From: Branchiostoma floridae
Taxonomy: Eukaryota > Chordata > Leptocardii > Amphioxiformes > Branchiostomatidae
NCBI RefSeq assembly: GCF_000003815.2
Contig: NC_049979.1
Location: 19,899,201 to 19,963,200, forward strand
DNA: 64,000 nt
Reading direction: 5' to 3'
Part shown: one piece after another, positions 12,101 to 24,100 of the stretch
How the letters are laid out: every line of letters starts with the position of its first letter
Numbering within the stretch: position 1 is the stretch's first letter
Notes under the pieces: model-generated
What the model saw: only the letters and a program-made list of their open reading frames with translations
Databases searched by the model: none
What the model was told of the DNA's origin: nothing
Translations under genes and position numbers: made by a program

Positions 12101-15100
12101 TTGCCTGAGTCATCATCTTCAGTGTCTTCCTCCCCTTGATGTTCAGATGATTCTTCCCCCTCTATCTCATGTTCTACGTGATATGTGATACATCCAGCCA
12201 CCGTGCTCACTCGTGTTGTTTCTACAATGCGTGGAACTGCCTGGTCAGCTCCCTCAGAGGAATCATCTTCAAGAGATTCTGTTTGCGGCGAGTCCTCCTC
12301 TGCTTCAGACCTCTCCACAATAATCTTCCTGAAAACCATTTCAGCAGGAGGGCTTACCTGCCGAGACGTTTCAACCTTTTTGTCTGGACCATCCAGTGAA
12401 TCTTCTTCTTCTGAGGTAGTTTCTGGAGTTGGGAAGTCATGACAGCTCAATTTGTTTGACTCGTACTGTGACTTCAGCTCATCAATAGTGGTGCCCTCTC
12501 GTATCTCCTGAGAGATCCAGCTCATGGCACCATCAACTGTCCTGATGGCAAACTCCTCAGCAAAGAACTCTATGGCTGGAGAAAGTGGCTGTGGGGGCAC
12601 AGGGTCTTTCTCTGCATCATCTGACACCTTTCTTGAAGCAGCAGCTCTCTTTTTGACCAAGTGACTTGTTGGGAAATGTTTCTCAAGATGTGGGGTCAAA
12701 TCACTGGGAGACGCAACTGTCTGTTGTTCAAATGAGTTGGAAGATGTTGAAGACAGGACTAAACGAGAGCTGCTGTCTTGCCCTGGTGGTCTGGTGGAAC
12801 TTTCTGTCTCCTTGTGATAAGACAATGAAGATTGGGCACCAAAAGCTGTAGTTCCTTGCACAGGTGATTTCAGAGTGGACTCCTCTGCTTCTGGAACTCT
12901 CCTACTGGTCAAGTTTGAATCCCTAACAAGTTGTTCATGACTATCAGTCACATCTATGTCATCAGTGCTTGTTACCTGTGTGTGCTCAGCTGCCTCCGTA
13001 TCTGCTGTGCTGTCACTATAATGGTAGCGGTCTTGTTCCTCCGCACTTACAGCTGATGCCCTTTGCTCAGACTTGTCCAACTCTGTCTCTATTGATGCAT
13101 GTTCAGTGCTGTCACCGTACTGGATAGGCCCTTCTGTTTTGATGACAACATCTTGTTGTTCAGTGGTAACAACAGCATGTGCAGTTACCCCCTGGTCTGA
13201 CTGTGTTTCTGTTGATGCATCTGCATATTCAGATACAAATTGTTCTGTAGTTGCTGCAATGTCACTAGACTGGGTGAAATCTTCTGTTCTGGTCCTGAAG
13301 TCCTGTTGTCTGTCAACTTCAGTATCTACTGCAGCTGGCAACTGCTCTGACATATCTAACTGCGTTACTTTTGATTCATCTGTGTACTTGGGGGAAACTT
13401 CTGTGTTTGTTCTCCTGTCATGTAGCTGTGTGGAATCTTCTTTGTTGAGGCCAAAGTCTTCTTGTCCAACACTTTCAGTACTAACAGCAGTTACCTCTTG
13501 CTGTGACATGTCCAACTGTGTCAGTGTAGATGTTTCTGTACACTTGGGGAGATCTTGTTCTGTGTTTGTTGTGTCACTTAACTGGGCGGAATCCTCTGTG
13601 TTCATACTGAGGTCTTTTTGTTCAGTACTGTCAGTACCTACTGCAGCTGTGCTTTGCTCTGGCTTGTCCCACTGTGTTCCTGTGGTGCAAACATCTTTAC
13701 CTGAATAGCCAGGTACATCTGCACCAACAGTCTCTGATTCAGCATCCATACTTGATCCTTCTCTATTGGAAATGAACTGCGTACTACTTGATCCGATGAC
13801 TGCACTTGCAGCAGACTCAGTGTGTGTCTTAGATGTGGCTTCCTCAGCATGTGTTCCAAAATCTGCAGACTCACTCTTGACTTCTTCAAACCCAACTTCA
13901 TCTACGACTACAGGTCCAGTTGTCAACGTTTTCTTAGTATGTCTGATTGTTGTTTGTTGGCCACTTTCTATTGTGGTTGGCAAGACTCTCTCTTCTTCAG
14001 TGGTCAAGAGGTTAGATACTTCTACAGCCTGGGCCTGTATGTCACTAATTATGTGCAGAACACTTGGAAGGTCAAAATCACTTCCATCACTCTGTTCTTT
14101 GTCACTCTGTACTCTTGAATCTACTGCTAACTGATTGTCTCTCACATCTGCAGATGTTTGCTCATCAACTTCTCTTACATGCTCCTCTGAAATATGATCA
14201 TCAGGTTGTGATGTCGGGCTCTCTTCAGCAAGATGATCTTCCAACTGCATGGCGGGAGCTTCTGGGCTTCTGTCATCATTAGTTGAATCAAGTCTTTCTT
14301 GTTTCTCATCAGTGGAGGCATCACTGTCAACTTCATGATCACTGCTCCTGTTAGCCTCAGCTAGCAGGTATCTGTGATCAGCAAGCTCATCTTCTCGAGT
14401 GATCATCTCTGTTTCTTCTGTTTCTTCACTCTCTGTTTTTGTGGTCTTCATCTCTTGCCAGTCTTTGTCAAGATCAGGCCTTTCCCCTGAACTGGGCTCT
14501 GGCTGTGTTTCCTGTTTGGAGTCAATCTGTTTGGGCTCTTGCTCTGTTCCTTCTTGTGGCACTACTGGTATGTCTTGATCAATCTCTGGGTGGCTTTCAT
14601 CAACTGTTGTTAGACTGTCCTCCTCTTGGACTTCACTTTCCTGTTGTTTATCTTCATCCTTTTCTTCAGCCACGTCTTCTTCCCCTAATGAGTCTTCAGA
14701 TACCTGATCATCAGCCCTTGAAGACTCCTCCTTGTCCTCCTCTGCTATTGGTTCTGGTGTTGGCATAGAAGCCTCCGCTACTTCTGAGCTCACCCTTCTG
14801 GCTGCTGGAGTCTTCCTGGGTGACTTAGGCTCATCCTCTGATAGTGAGTCCACTGAGTACACCCCATCTGACTCCGTACTGTCTTGTAGCTGTTTGACTC
14901 TTCTGTGGATCTTAGGTGGTGATGACCTGTGTGCTCTGTCTGACAGGGAATCATCGGAGAATGTGTCTGTCTCAGAGGGAAGCTTCCTTGTGTATCTTAC
15001 TTTCCGAGCAGGCTTTGAAGATTGTTGCTTGCCTGTTGGTAAGCTACTGGCCTCCCTAGAGTCTGCAAGGGAATCATCCGAATGCATGCTCTCATTGTCT

Positions 15101-18100
15101 GAATCAATTTTCTTTGATACAGGTACAGAGGTATTCTGTTCTTGTGTCAGATCTTTGTCCAATCTTTCTCCTGTGGCAGTTTTGGAGGCAGGCTGCTTCT
15201 GATCACCTTTGGATTTTTGTCCTAGCTGATCAACAGCACCTTCCTTGCCATCAACAAGTGTCTTCTCAGACTCCGCAGGTTTAGGCTCCTCTGCATCTGT
15301 AGGACTGTCAGCTTCATTCAGTGAATCAGCAGAATATCTAGCAGCTTCATCATCCCCATCACCAGCAGCTTCTGCAGAGGACTGTTTCCCCGCAGGTACT
15401 CCAGCACGCGCCTCCTTGTCAGGAGAGCTGTCTGATGCAAGGCTGTCCTTCTCAGATGGACTTTCTCCATCTTCTGCAGGCTTTTGTGGCACTTCCTTAA
15501 GGTTTAGTGATGTAGGACTTGTAGCAGCTGGCTGTGGCTCTTCTGTAGTTACCCTGGCTTCCTGTGTAGGCACATCATCTGAAGTCATCTCTCCTTCCAT
15601 CACTGCAGCACTAGCTGATGTAACATCACTATCAATCATCATCTCTTCCCCGAGTTCAATAACAGATGAGGCATCGTCCGCTCCCTCTGTTGTCTGTGAT
15701 GTCACATCAGAGCTCACAGCTGTGGACACAGTTTCCATTGAAGACTGCATTTCTGCAGAAGCTTCGATGTGAACGTTTACTCCCCTTTGTGCTGCGTGTT
15801 CGTCACCAGCATCCACTGCCTTCTTCAAAGCTGCCACTGCTCCATCCTCCCACGCATCTTCCAGAGAATCGGCACTGTCTAGACTGTCAGCCTCTAGCTC
15901 TGACGGTTCTTTCCTGACCTTTTTGTGACCCACTTTTTTGATCATGAGGGAGTCGCTCTCTGGACTTGTCTCCCCCTCAGCCATCAGAGAGTCCACAGAG
16001 TAGATACTCTCGGTGTCAGAGCTTGCCTCCACTCTCTCTTTGATGGGTAGAGGATGCACAGTAAGGGACTTTGGAGTGGAAGGCATTTCAGCACCTTCCT
16101 CTCCTTCAAGAGAGTCATCAGAATAAACACTCTCTTCTGTCGCTTCGGTCATGACATCATCCATTGCTATGGAAACAGATGAAGTCCCACCACTAAGGAT
16201 GGAGCCTTCCTGGCTGGATGGAGTATCACCTCTCTTTGCTCTCTCTGCAAGCGTCCTCTTGATATGTGCACGGACTTTAGATTTTGGCTTGTATTTTTCT
16301 ACATTGGGTTCTGGGCCTATAACGTAGGACGTAATTTTTCTTGGTTTTCCTGTTGACCCTTTTTGCACAGGAGACTTAGACTTTCTACCTTTGCCGTCAG
16401 ATTTGGAAGAAGCTTCTGATGGAGACTTGGACTTGACTGAAGGATCAGACCTTGTGGAAGCATCACTTGGAAAAGACTTTGGAGAAGATCGTGTGGGTGA
16501 TGTTACTGAGGGAGATCTTGCAGCTGGAGACGGAGTCTTTCTCTTGACTGGACTGGTTGCTTTAGGGGCAGCATCAGTCTTACCCACAGAAGCCTTACTA
16601 TCTCTACTAAGGCTTGTGGGTTTCTTGGGCACTGGAGGCTTAACTTTCTTGTCTTCTCTTGCCTTACCATCTGGTTCACTTCTTGGGGTGCTCTTCGCTT
16701 TTTTCTTGAGATCATCCAGCTTGGGTTTGGGTCTTGTGATTGGTGGTTTGGGCATTTGGCTCTTTGACTTTGTGGCAAGTAATGAGACTGCTTTAGTCGG
16801 CTTGGTTGGGGGCAGTGGCTTTGTGGGAGAAGTGGTCTTTGTTGGCGATTTTATCCCAGAAGTATTCTTAGTAGGCGAGCCTACTCTTTTCACAGTCTTT
16901 GTTGGAGACTTAGCAGCTTCTGTTGGCGACACTTCTCCTTTAGCAGCTTTTGTTGAAGAAATTTTCCTCTCTACTGACTTTGGTGGGGACATTTCCCGTT
17001 TGGGTTTGGCACCTTGTGATGCTTGCGGCTTTGTAGGGGAGACAAGTCTTTTCTCGTGTGAGGTTGTTTTCTTTGAAGTGTCTAGTTTAGGTTTGGTTGC
17101 AGACTTTGCTCCAGAAGGACTGCGAGGGGAAGTTGTTCTGGAGCCCCCTACTGGAGGTTTCCTCTTGGGAGGGGTGGGGAGGAGTCGGGATGACGGGCTT
17201 CGAGACCTGATATCTGCAAGGGCGGCCAGTCCACTGCTTGTGGTCTTCACAGCACCTGCAGATTTAGATCTCCTGATGGGTGCTGGGGAGGGTGACGCCC
17301 CCTCCTCACCTCTCAGACTTCTGGCAAATGCGTCGTGTGCAATGGAGTCTGCAGACCCGTATCTCCTTGCCGATCTCACACTGTAAAGGGAATCCGTATC
17401 AGAAGTGCTGAGGGACAGCGGTGTATCTGATCCACCACCGCCACCTCCCATCCCTCCTACTGACCACCAGCGTGGCTTCCTTTCATCACCAGCTGATCTT
17501 GGCCTTTGGTACGGCGTAGGTCCCCACGTGATCGGCGATACGTCTTCTGGTCTGTCAATAAATCTCCTTCTTTGCCAGCGCTTTTTGATATTGGCAATGG
17601 CAGCACTGTCTGACACCGTGCTCCAATCTTCACTCAAAGTCTCCGCCACTGAGGAAGCTCTTGATGCTGACACTGCCCTTCTGTTCAAAATATCACCCCT
17701 GTCTCTTCCAACAAAGCTGCCAAATGATGATGAATCTGCCTTCGACTGAGTGTCAAGAGAATCTTTAGTCTGCTGAACTGCTTCCAACCTGGCTGAAACT
17801 TGCTCAAGAAAACTGGGTGGAGTTTGGGTATCTTCAGACTCAACTTTTCTCCTGTCCAATGGGAATGTCTGTGCTTGGTCTGCCTTTACCTCCACACGAG
17901 TGGTCATGGTTTCAATGGATACAGAGATCCCTGAGTCAGTCTGGTCACCACTGTCATGTAATATCTTTCCTACAGAGTCTTCTACATGAAACACTCGAGG
18001 TCTGTGCTTTTTACCTGGCTTGGTTAGTGGTTCTGAAGAATCCCCAGTCTCTTGCAACAGCAAACTTACTGAGTCTGTTTCTGCCTGTGCTTTCTTGACC

Positions 18101-21100
18101 ACAATACGTTTCTCGCGATGCACGGTTGTACCAGTTACAACAGACTGTTTCTGCTCTTGTGCTCTTGTCTGTTTCACACTATCATCACTTTGTAATGTTG
18201 ATACAGAGCTTCGATCTTTTGTTGGACTCTTTGGTTGCAGCTGCCTTTGCCGTTCCCTCTTGGGACTGGTAGCCCGGGTGCCGTTAGCAGTAGAGCCACG
18301 ATCTTCTGATATTGAACTTGAGGAAGGGGCAGGTCTGCCTGGTGTCTTTGGTTTCACAGGAGGAGTCTGACCTGCACTGAAGGGGTTATCATCACTTGCA
18401 TCATGGAGCGCTCTTTTCCTGACATAAGTGCGACCATTCTTCTTGTAGGTTGTGGGTGACTTGCTTCTCTCGGGTGCAGGTACTGTGCCACCTTCCTCCT
18501 TTTCCCCTTTAGCCTGCCAAGCTTTCCTCACGCTGCTTGGAGAGCCAGGATACAGCCTTGCTGTCACATCCTCAGCTGTGGGTGATGGTTTCTCCTTGGT
18601 TGGAGAACTACCTTCCCTCGACCTTCGCCTGGAGAGAGCTGCCTTGCTCTTCTGTCCGCCATGCTCCATAGACATAGACATGCTGGAGTCAGACATGCTG
18701 GGCAGGGACATACTGGAGGTGGAATAGTTGCTAGGTGTGGGGGAACCACTCCTGGGGGAGTGACAGAGGGGAGTCATGGTGGCAGGGGTGAGGGTAGACG
18801 GGGTCTGACCCTCACTCATCTCCTCCATCTTCAGCAATCCCAGCTTCGGGTGAGCCTTGACAGTCGTCGCCACACTGGACGAATCGTCGTCGGTGGACGT
18901 CTTGGGACTGACGTAGACGTTTTCGTCCTGAGCACCGATGGGACTGACTCGGTCCATTTCGAGCGCCATGGTGTCGTGGTCCATTCGCCAGCGCAGCTGT
19001 TCAAAGAGCCGCTCCTTCTCCTGCAGCTCCTTCAGCCGCGTCTCATCAATCAACACCTGCAAACGATAATTACAATTATTGGTTCAAGTAATTCAGAGGA
19101 GAAAACATTGAGGAAAAATTAGTTGAAAATGAATGTGTATCAGATAATATTGCAACATTTCTGAACAGGAAACAATCATAGTAGTCTATAACTAATACAG
19201 CAGCAAACAATGCAGACATGTGGCACGTTATTTCATTTCAATACTGATCTGTGTTGGGGACTGACTCACAGAGGTAATATGTTAAGACAGATCAACATTG
19301 ATTTCCTTCATGAATAATTTAAGTAATGCTCTTGAACTTGGCTGGTACTATATTGATGCTGAGAGGCACTCCATACATCAAAGTGTCAAAGGCCCTTGTG
19401 TGGAAATTTTTCACCCACTCGATGGATACGCATAAAAGAACTCAAAGAGAAACAGACCTGATCAGTTAGCGTTGTGGCTGTTGTTGACACGGACTGAGTG
19501 GTTGGCTTGGCCTTGTCCCTGGGCTGGCCCATGACGTCATACTGTATCGCTGCCTCCCGGGATTCCATGCTGTCTGTCTGCACAGCAAACTCCTGCCTCT
19601 CCAGCTGCTGCTGTTTCAGTTTGAGATCTTCAGCTGAGCAAACAAACAACATGGAGAAAAGTATTAGTAAAAATATAAACAGAACCTTCATCAAAAACCT
19701 TCACAAGAATCTTTATCAAAATACTGTTGATTAATGTAAGTTTGCAGCACTTAAATTTCGTGAAAATCAATGACTTTGTAATGGCTTTTAACAGTGGAAA
19801 CAATCATTATTTTAACACAATCAAAGAAATGGCATACCCTGCAGTGTGATGATTTTGCGGTGAATGGTTGAAAACTTGGCCCTTAAACACCACAAAAATT
19901 TCAGAATTTACAGTATAGCGGCTAGCCTTTAAATACAAGGTAGATTTACTACGATCCCAAATATCACTAACAAGCAGAAAGGACTTTGCACAACGAGATC
20001 TAACCAGAAAAAGGTGGCCATACCTTCTTGTATTTCCTGGGCAAGTCTTCTCCTTGCCTCCTGGATTTCCTGCTCTGCCACGGACTGAGCTCCGTCTGCC
20101 TCCTGCCTGAGTCTCTCCAGTAGTGCTCTCTGTCTGTCGATGGCTTCCTGATGGGCCTTCTGCTTCTCTGCCATCTCAGCCTGCAGACGCTGGTGTTCCT
20201 CTTCTGCCAGCAGCCGCTGCTGGTGGAGCTCGTCCAACTGACGTCTGCGTGAGGAGATAAAAGGGAGCGTTAATAACGTGCACATCTTCAAGGAAAAATG
20301 AAATTGCTCTTCCAACGGGAGAGCTCTCTTCTTGGAAGTTCAAAGGATGTAATATCTCTTGATGTCTGATTGATACCTACATTTAGCAGCTGACAGATGT
20401 TTGAGAGGGCATAATTAGGTTTTCCTTGGAACTAGCAACCAGTAGGGATAACTTATTCCTCTCAGGAAGATACAGGTGTCAGAGGAACTGGACATATCTA
20501 CAGAACCCTTTACACTAGATGAACTTGTAACTGCTTTGAATTCTTTTTCTAATAATAAAACTCCTGGACTCGATAACATACCTACCATCATATGGAAGGA
20601 CCCGTTGTTTCATGATCTACTCCTACACCTGTGCAACAATACTTTTTTAACTCACAAACCCCCCTCAGCATGGCTTAAGGGCGGAATTATACCAGTCCCC
20701 AAGAAAGGAGACCTAACCTCAACTGCTAATTACCGTGGAATCACACTTATTCCCATTGCAGCCAAGGTTTACAATAAACTTCTGTTAAATCGCCTTGTGC
20801 CAGCAGTCGACCCAATCCTGAGGAAAAACCAAAACGGGTTTAGAAGAAATAGGTCCACCATCTCGCAAATACTGTCAATCAGACGGATCATAGAAGAAAT
20901 GAGAAGATGTGACAAGGACCTGGTATTGCTGTTTGTTGACTTTCGCAAGGCCTTTGATTCTATTGATAGAAATACCATGTTTGAAATACTTCCACTGTAC
21001 GGGATTCCTCTACCCATTATTGATGCGATTAAATCACTTTACATCAATACTACTGCCTCAGTGATTACCCCTGACGGCGAAACAAGTCCCTTCAAAGTAA

Positions 21101-24100
21101 CCGCTGGTGTACTCCAGGGCGACACATTAGCGCCGTTCCTTTTTATCATTGTACTGGATTACATTCTACGGATCTCTCTCGATAGCATGAGTGAAAAAGG
21201 CCTTGAAATACAGCCCAGACGAAGTCGACGACACCCCGCAGTGAACCTCACAGACTTAGATTTCGCGGATGACCTAGCCTTGGTCGCAGAACTGGTCAAA
21301 GATGCAGAAGCACTGCTCCAGTCACTTGAGAGAGCAGCTGCCCAAGTAGGCTTGTACTGCAACGAGTCCAAGACCGAGTTTATATATACAGGTACTTCTT
21401 CAGAACCAATAGAACTTAAATCTGAATCTGGTGTTTGCTTAAAACGCGTTGGTGATTTTAAGTACTTAGGATCATCAATTGTGGACTCAGAAAAGGACTT
21501 CACAGTAAGGAAAGCCATAGCTTGGGATGCGTGTAATAAACTCGACAAAATCTGGCTCTCAAATATTAGTGACAAACTCAAGATACAAGTTTTTCGCACC
21601 ATTGTTGAACCTGTACTTCTCTATGGCTCCGAAACTTGGACATTGACCACTCGTCTAGAGAAGAGACTGGATGGAACATACACCTCACTTCTGCGCAGAG
21701 CAAAGAACATCAGCTGGAAAGAACATGCATCCATCAAGACCATATACGGCAATCTTCCCCGAGTATCCCACAGCCTCAGGCAGAGGCGTGTCCAGTTTGC
21801 AGGTCACTGTCATCGCGCAAGCGAAGAAGTGATCTCTTCACTCCTCCTATGGAGGCCGAGGGGAAAGACTTACTCTAGAAAACTCACTTACCCAGCCACC
21901 ATCTCCAGAGACACTGGGATTGACACCGAGGACCTAGGAGCAGTTATGAACGACCGAGCGCTGTGGAGAGACATTGTGCAAAGCCTTACCCCGCCCGGCA
22001 GGGACGACAGATGATGATGATGAGGGATAACTTGAAATAATGTTGCTTTAACTGTAGATATATTAGATGTGCATACAGGAAAATGTCAAATGTAAGCTGT
22101 TAATAAACCTCTGGGCCACAAACACAGATCTTCGACCATAAAATTGCAACCCAAGAACAGTATTGGATGGAGAAAAAAGAACTGATTCTGTCATCAATAT
22201 GGCAAAATTATTTCAATCTAAATGATAACCTTCAATGGTGCTCATATAGAATAATGTCATATCTAATAATTTTTCTCCTTCTTTCAATGCAAACAATGTT
22301 TCATTATATTACCAACCAAGACCTTCATTTGATAGGTGAGGAATAATGGAACAAGTTCTCTAAATCATTGCAAATGTGATTACAGTATGGCAATATTACA
22401 ATGCAGTGAAGCTATATGAATATAACAGACTGTTTATAATGCAACAACACTTTGATCTTGACAAGGATAAATTCAGTCAGTTTCCCCTGCATCTTAGTAC
22501 TTAAAAATTTGACTAAAATCCTGATTTTCATGATAGTAGAATAATCATGACATTGACAAGGGCAATACGTGTTGTACTGGTACCTCTGACCATGAACTTC
22601 CAGTGCATTATGAATTCAAGCAATGTCTGACCTGCAAGGCATTCGATTACATAGTCCAAAAACCACTCAGAATGGGGATTAGGAGTCTATCTGCAGCACA
22701 AAGCCGGCTGTCATGTCTTTGAATTTGAGTGGATTCTCTGGAAATGTATACATGCTGCTTGACCATGGACAAAGGGTGTAAAAAGGCACAAAGACAACGT
22801 TGCCACATTATCACTACACCGTACATGTCAGTCAAGCAGTTTGGAGACTGAATGGCTGATTACTGGAGGCTGAATGTCTGTTAGAAAGCGCCAAATATAT
22901 TGATAGATAGTACAGCGAAATAAGGCAACAGCATTTAGGGAGAGCCTGAGAACCCCTGGCCTACCCTTGATACAAAGTAACACAAATGACAAAAACAATT
23001 TGACATTACTGCATGTAACACAATCATCGTTACGATTGCTATGGATTGCAATGTTACTTCTGTTTTGGAATAGCCCTTAACTAGATAACTGAAACAAAGT
23101 TAGGCTTCCACAGGATTAGACGTCATAAAACATTAGGTGACTTCATAGCTTTGTTGCAGAAGGTCAGAAGACATCTAACAAATGTTCGGTACAATTTCTG
23201 TTGTGCTCAGTCAGATGAGAAATAACATTGATTTCCCTGAGTGGAGATATGGCAGAGGTCCAGAGGACGTCCTGCCCGAACGTAGCGACATGAGGATCAT
23301 AAACAACGGTGTGTACCAGTAACCTTTCCCTATAATGGCCTGTTCAAGTCCTGGCGCCACCAATGAGATAGGCTGTAAGGCAGAATCAAGGAAGTAACAT
23401 GTACATTTACAGTCGATTAAGGATGCCATTATATGAACTCTAGTCTACACAAATCTGTATGGCCAACACGTCCTAAGATTTCAGAATACTTGACTGTATA
23501 TTTTGCAGACACCAGAAAAAATTCCAGGGATATGATTATTTACATTGCACAGTGAAAGGCAGGGATTATTTCTGTGAAAATAGACACAGATAACAGTAAA
23601 TCGCTGGGAGGAATCCTATTTTTCTGGGGATATGCTGCTGTGACAAATTTCCTGCTAGGCTGGTGGTGCCAGAAAATCTATAACATGCAGGATGCAAATC
23701 CATGAGAGAAACTTGGCTGACAGCCAGCCTGCACTTGATTCTCTGTAGCACCTGGGGATCATGTCGTAAGTGCATTGCTTACATGTTATAGTAATCTGTT
23801 AAGCGTGCTTCCCTTGCAGGTGGTTATGGGGAATATGAAATCTGTGTCTGACAAAAGGACGCTGAGTGTTACATGACAATGAGATGAGATATGTTGAATT
23901 GCTGTGCTTAGTTAGAGATACTAAAACTGAACACTTTCCTTGCATAAATTATGTTTGCTATGGCTTCCAAGGAAATTGCAATGTACATGTGTATAACTCT
24001 TAACTATTCTGCAGACAACCAGTCTTCTGTTCACCTCCAGAATCATTTCCTAAGCATTGATAAGATTTATCTACATCATATGATATGTTGAATACTAAAA

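Noticed and set aside
3925-19122. Many plus-strand open frames of 60-330 codons opposite the giant exon
   Set aside because: They are antisense shadows of the Ser/Asp/Glu-rich coding strand, with Leu/Ser-rich composition and no domains.
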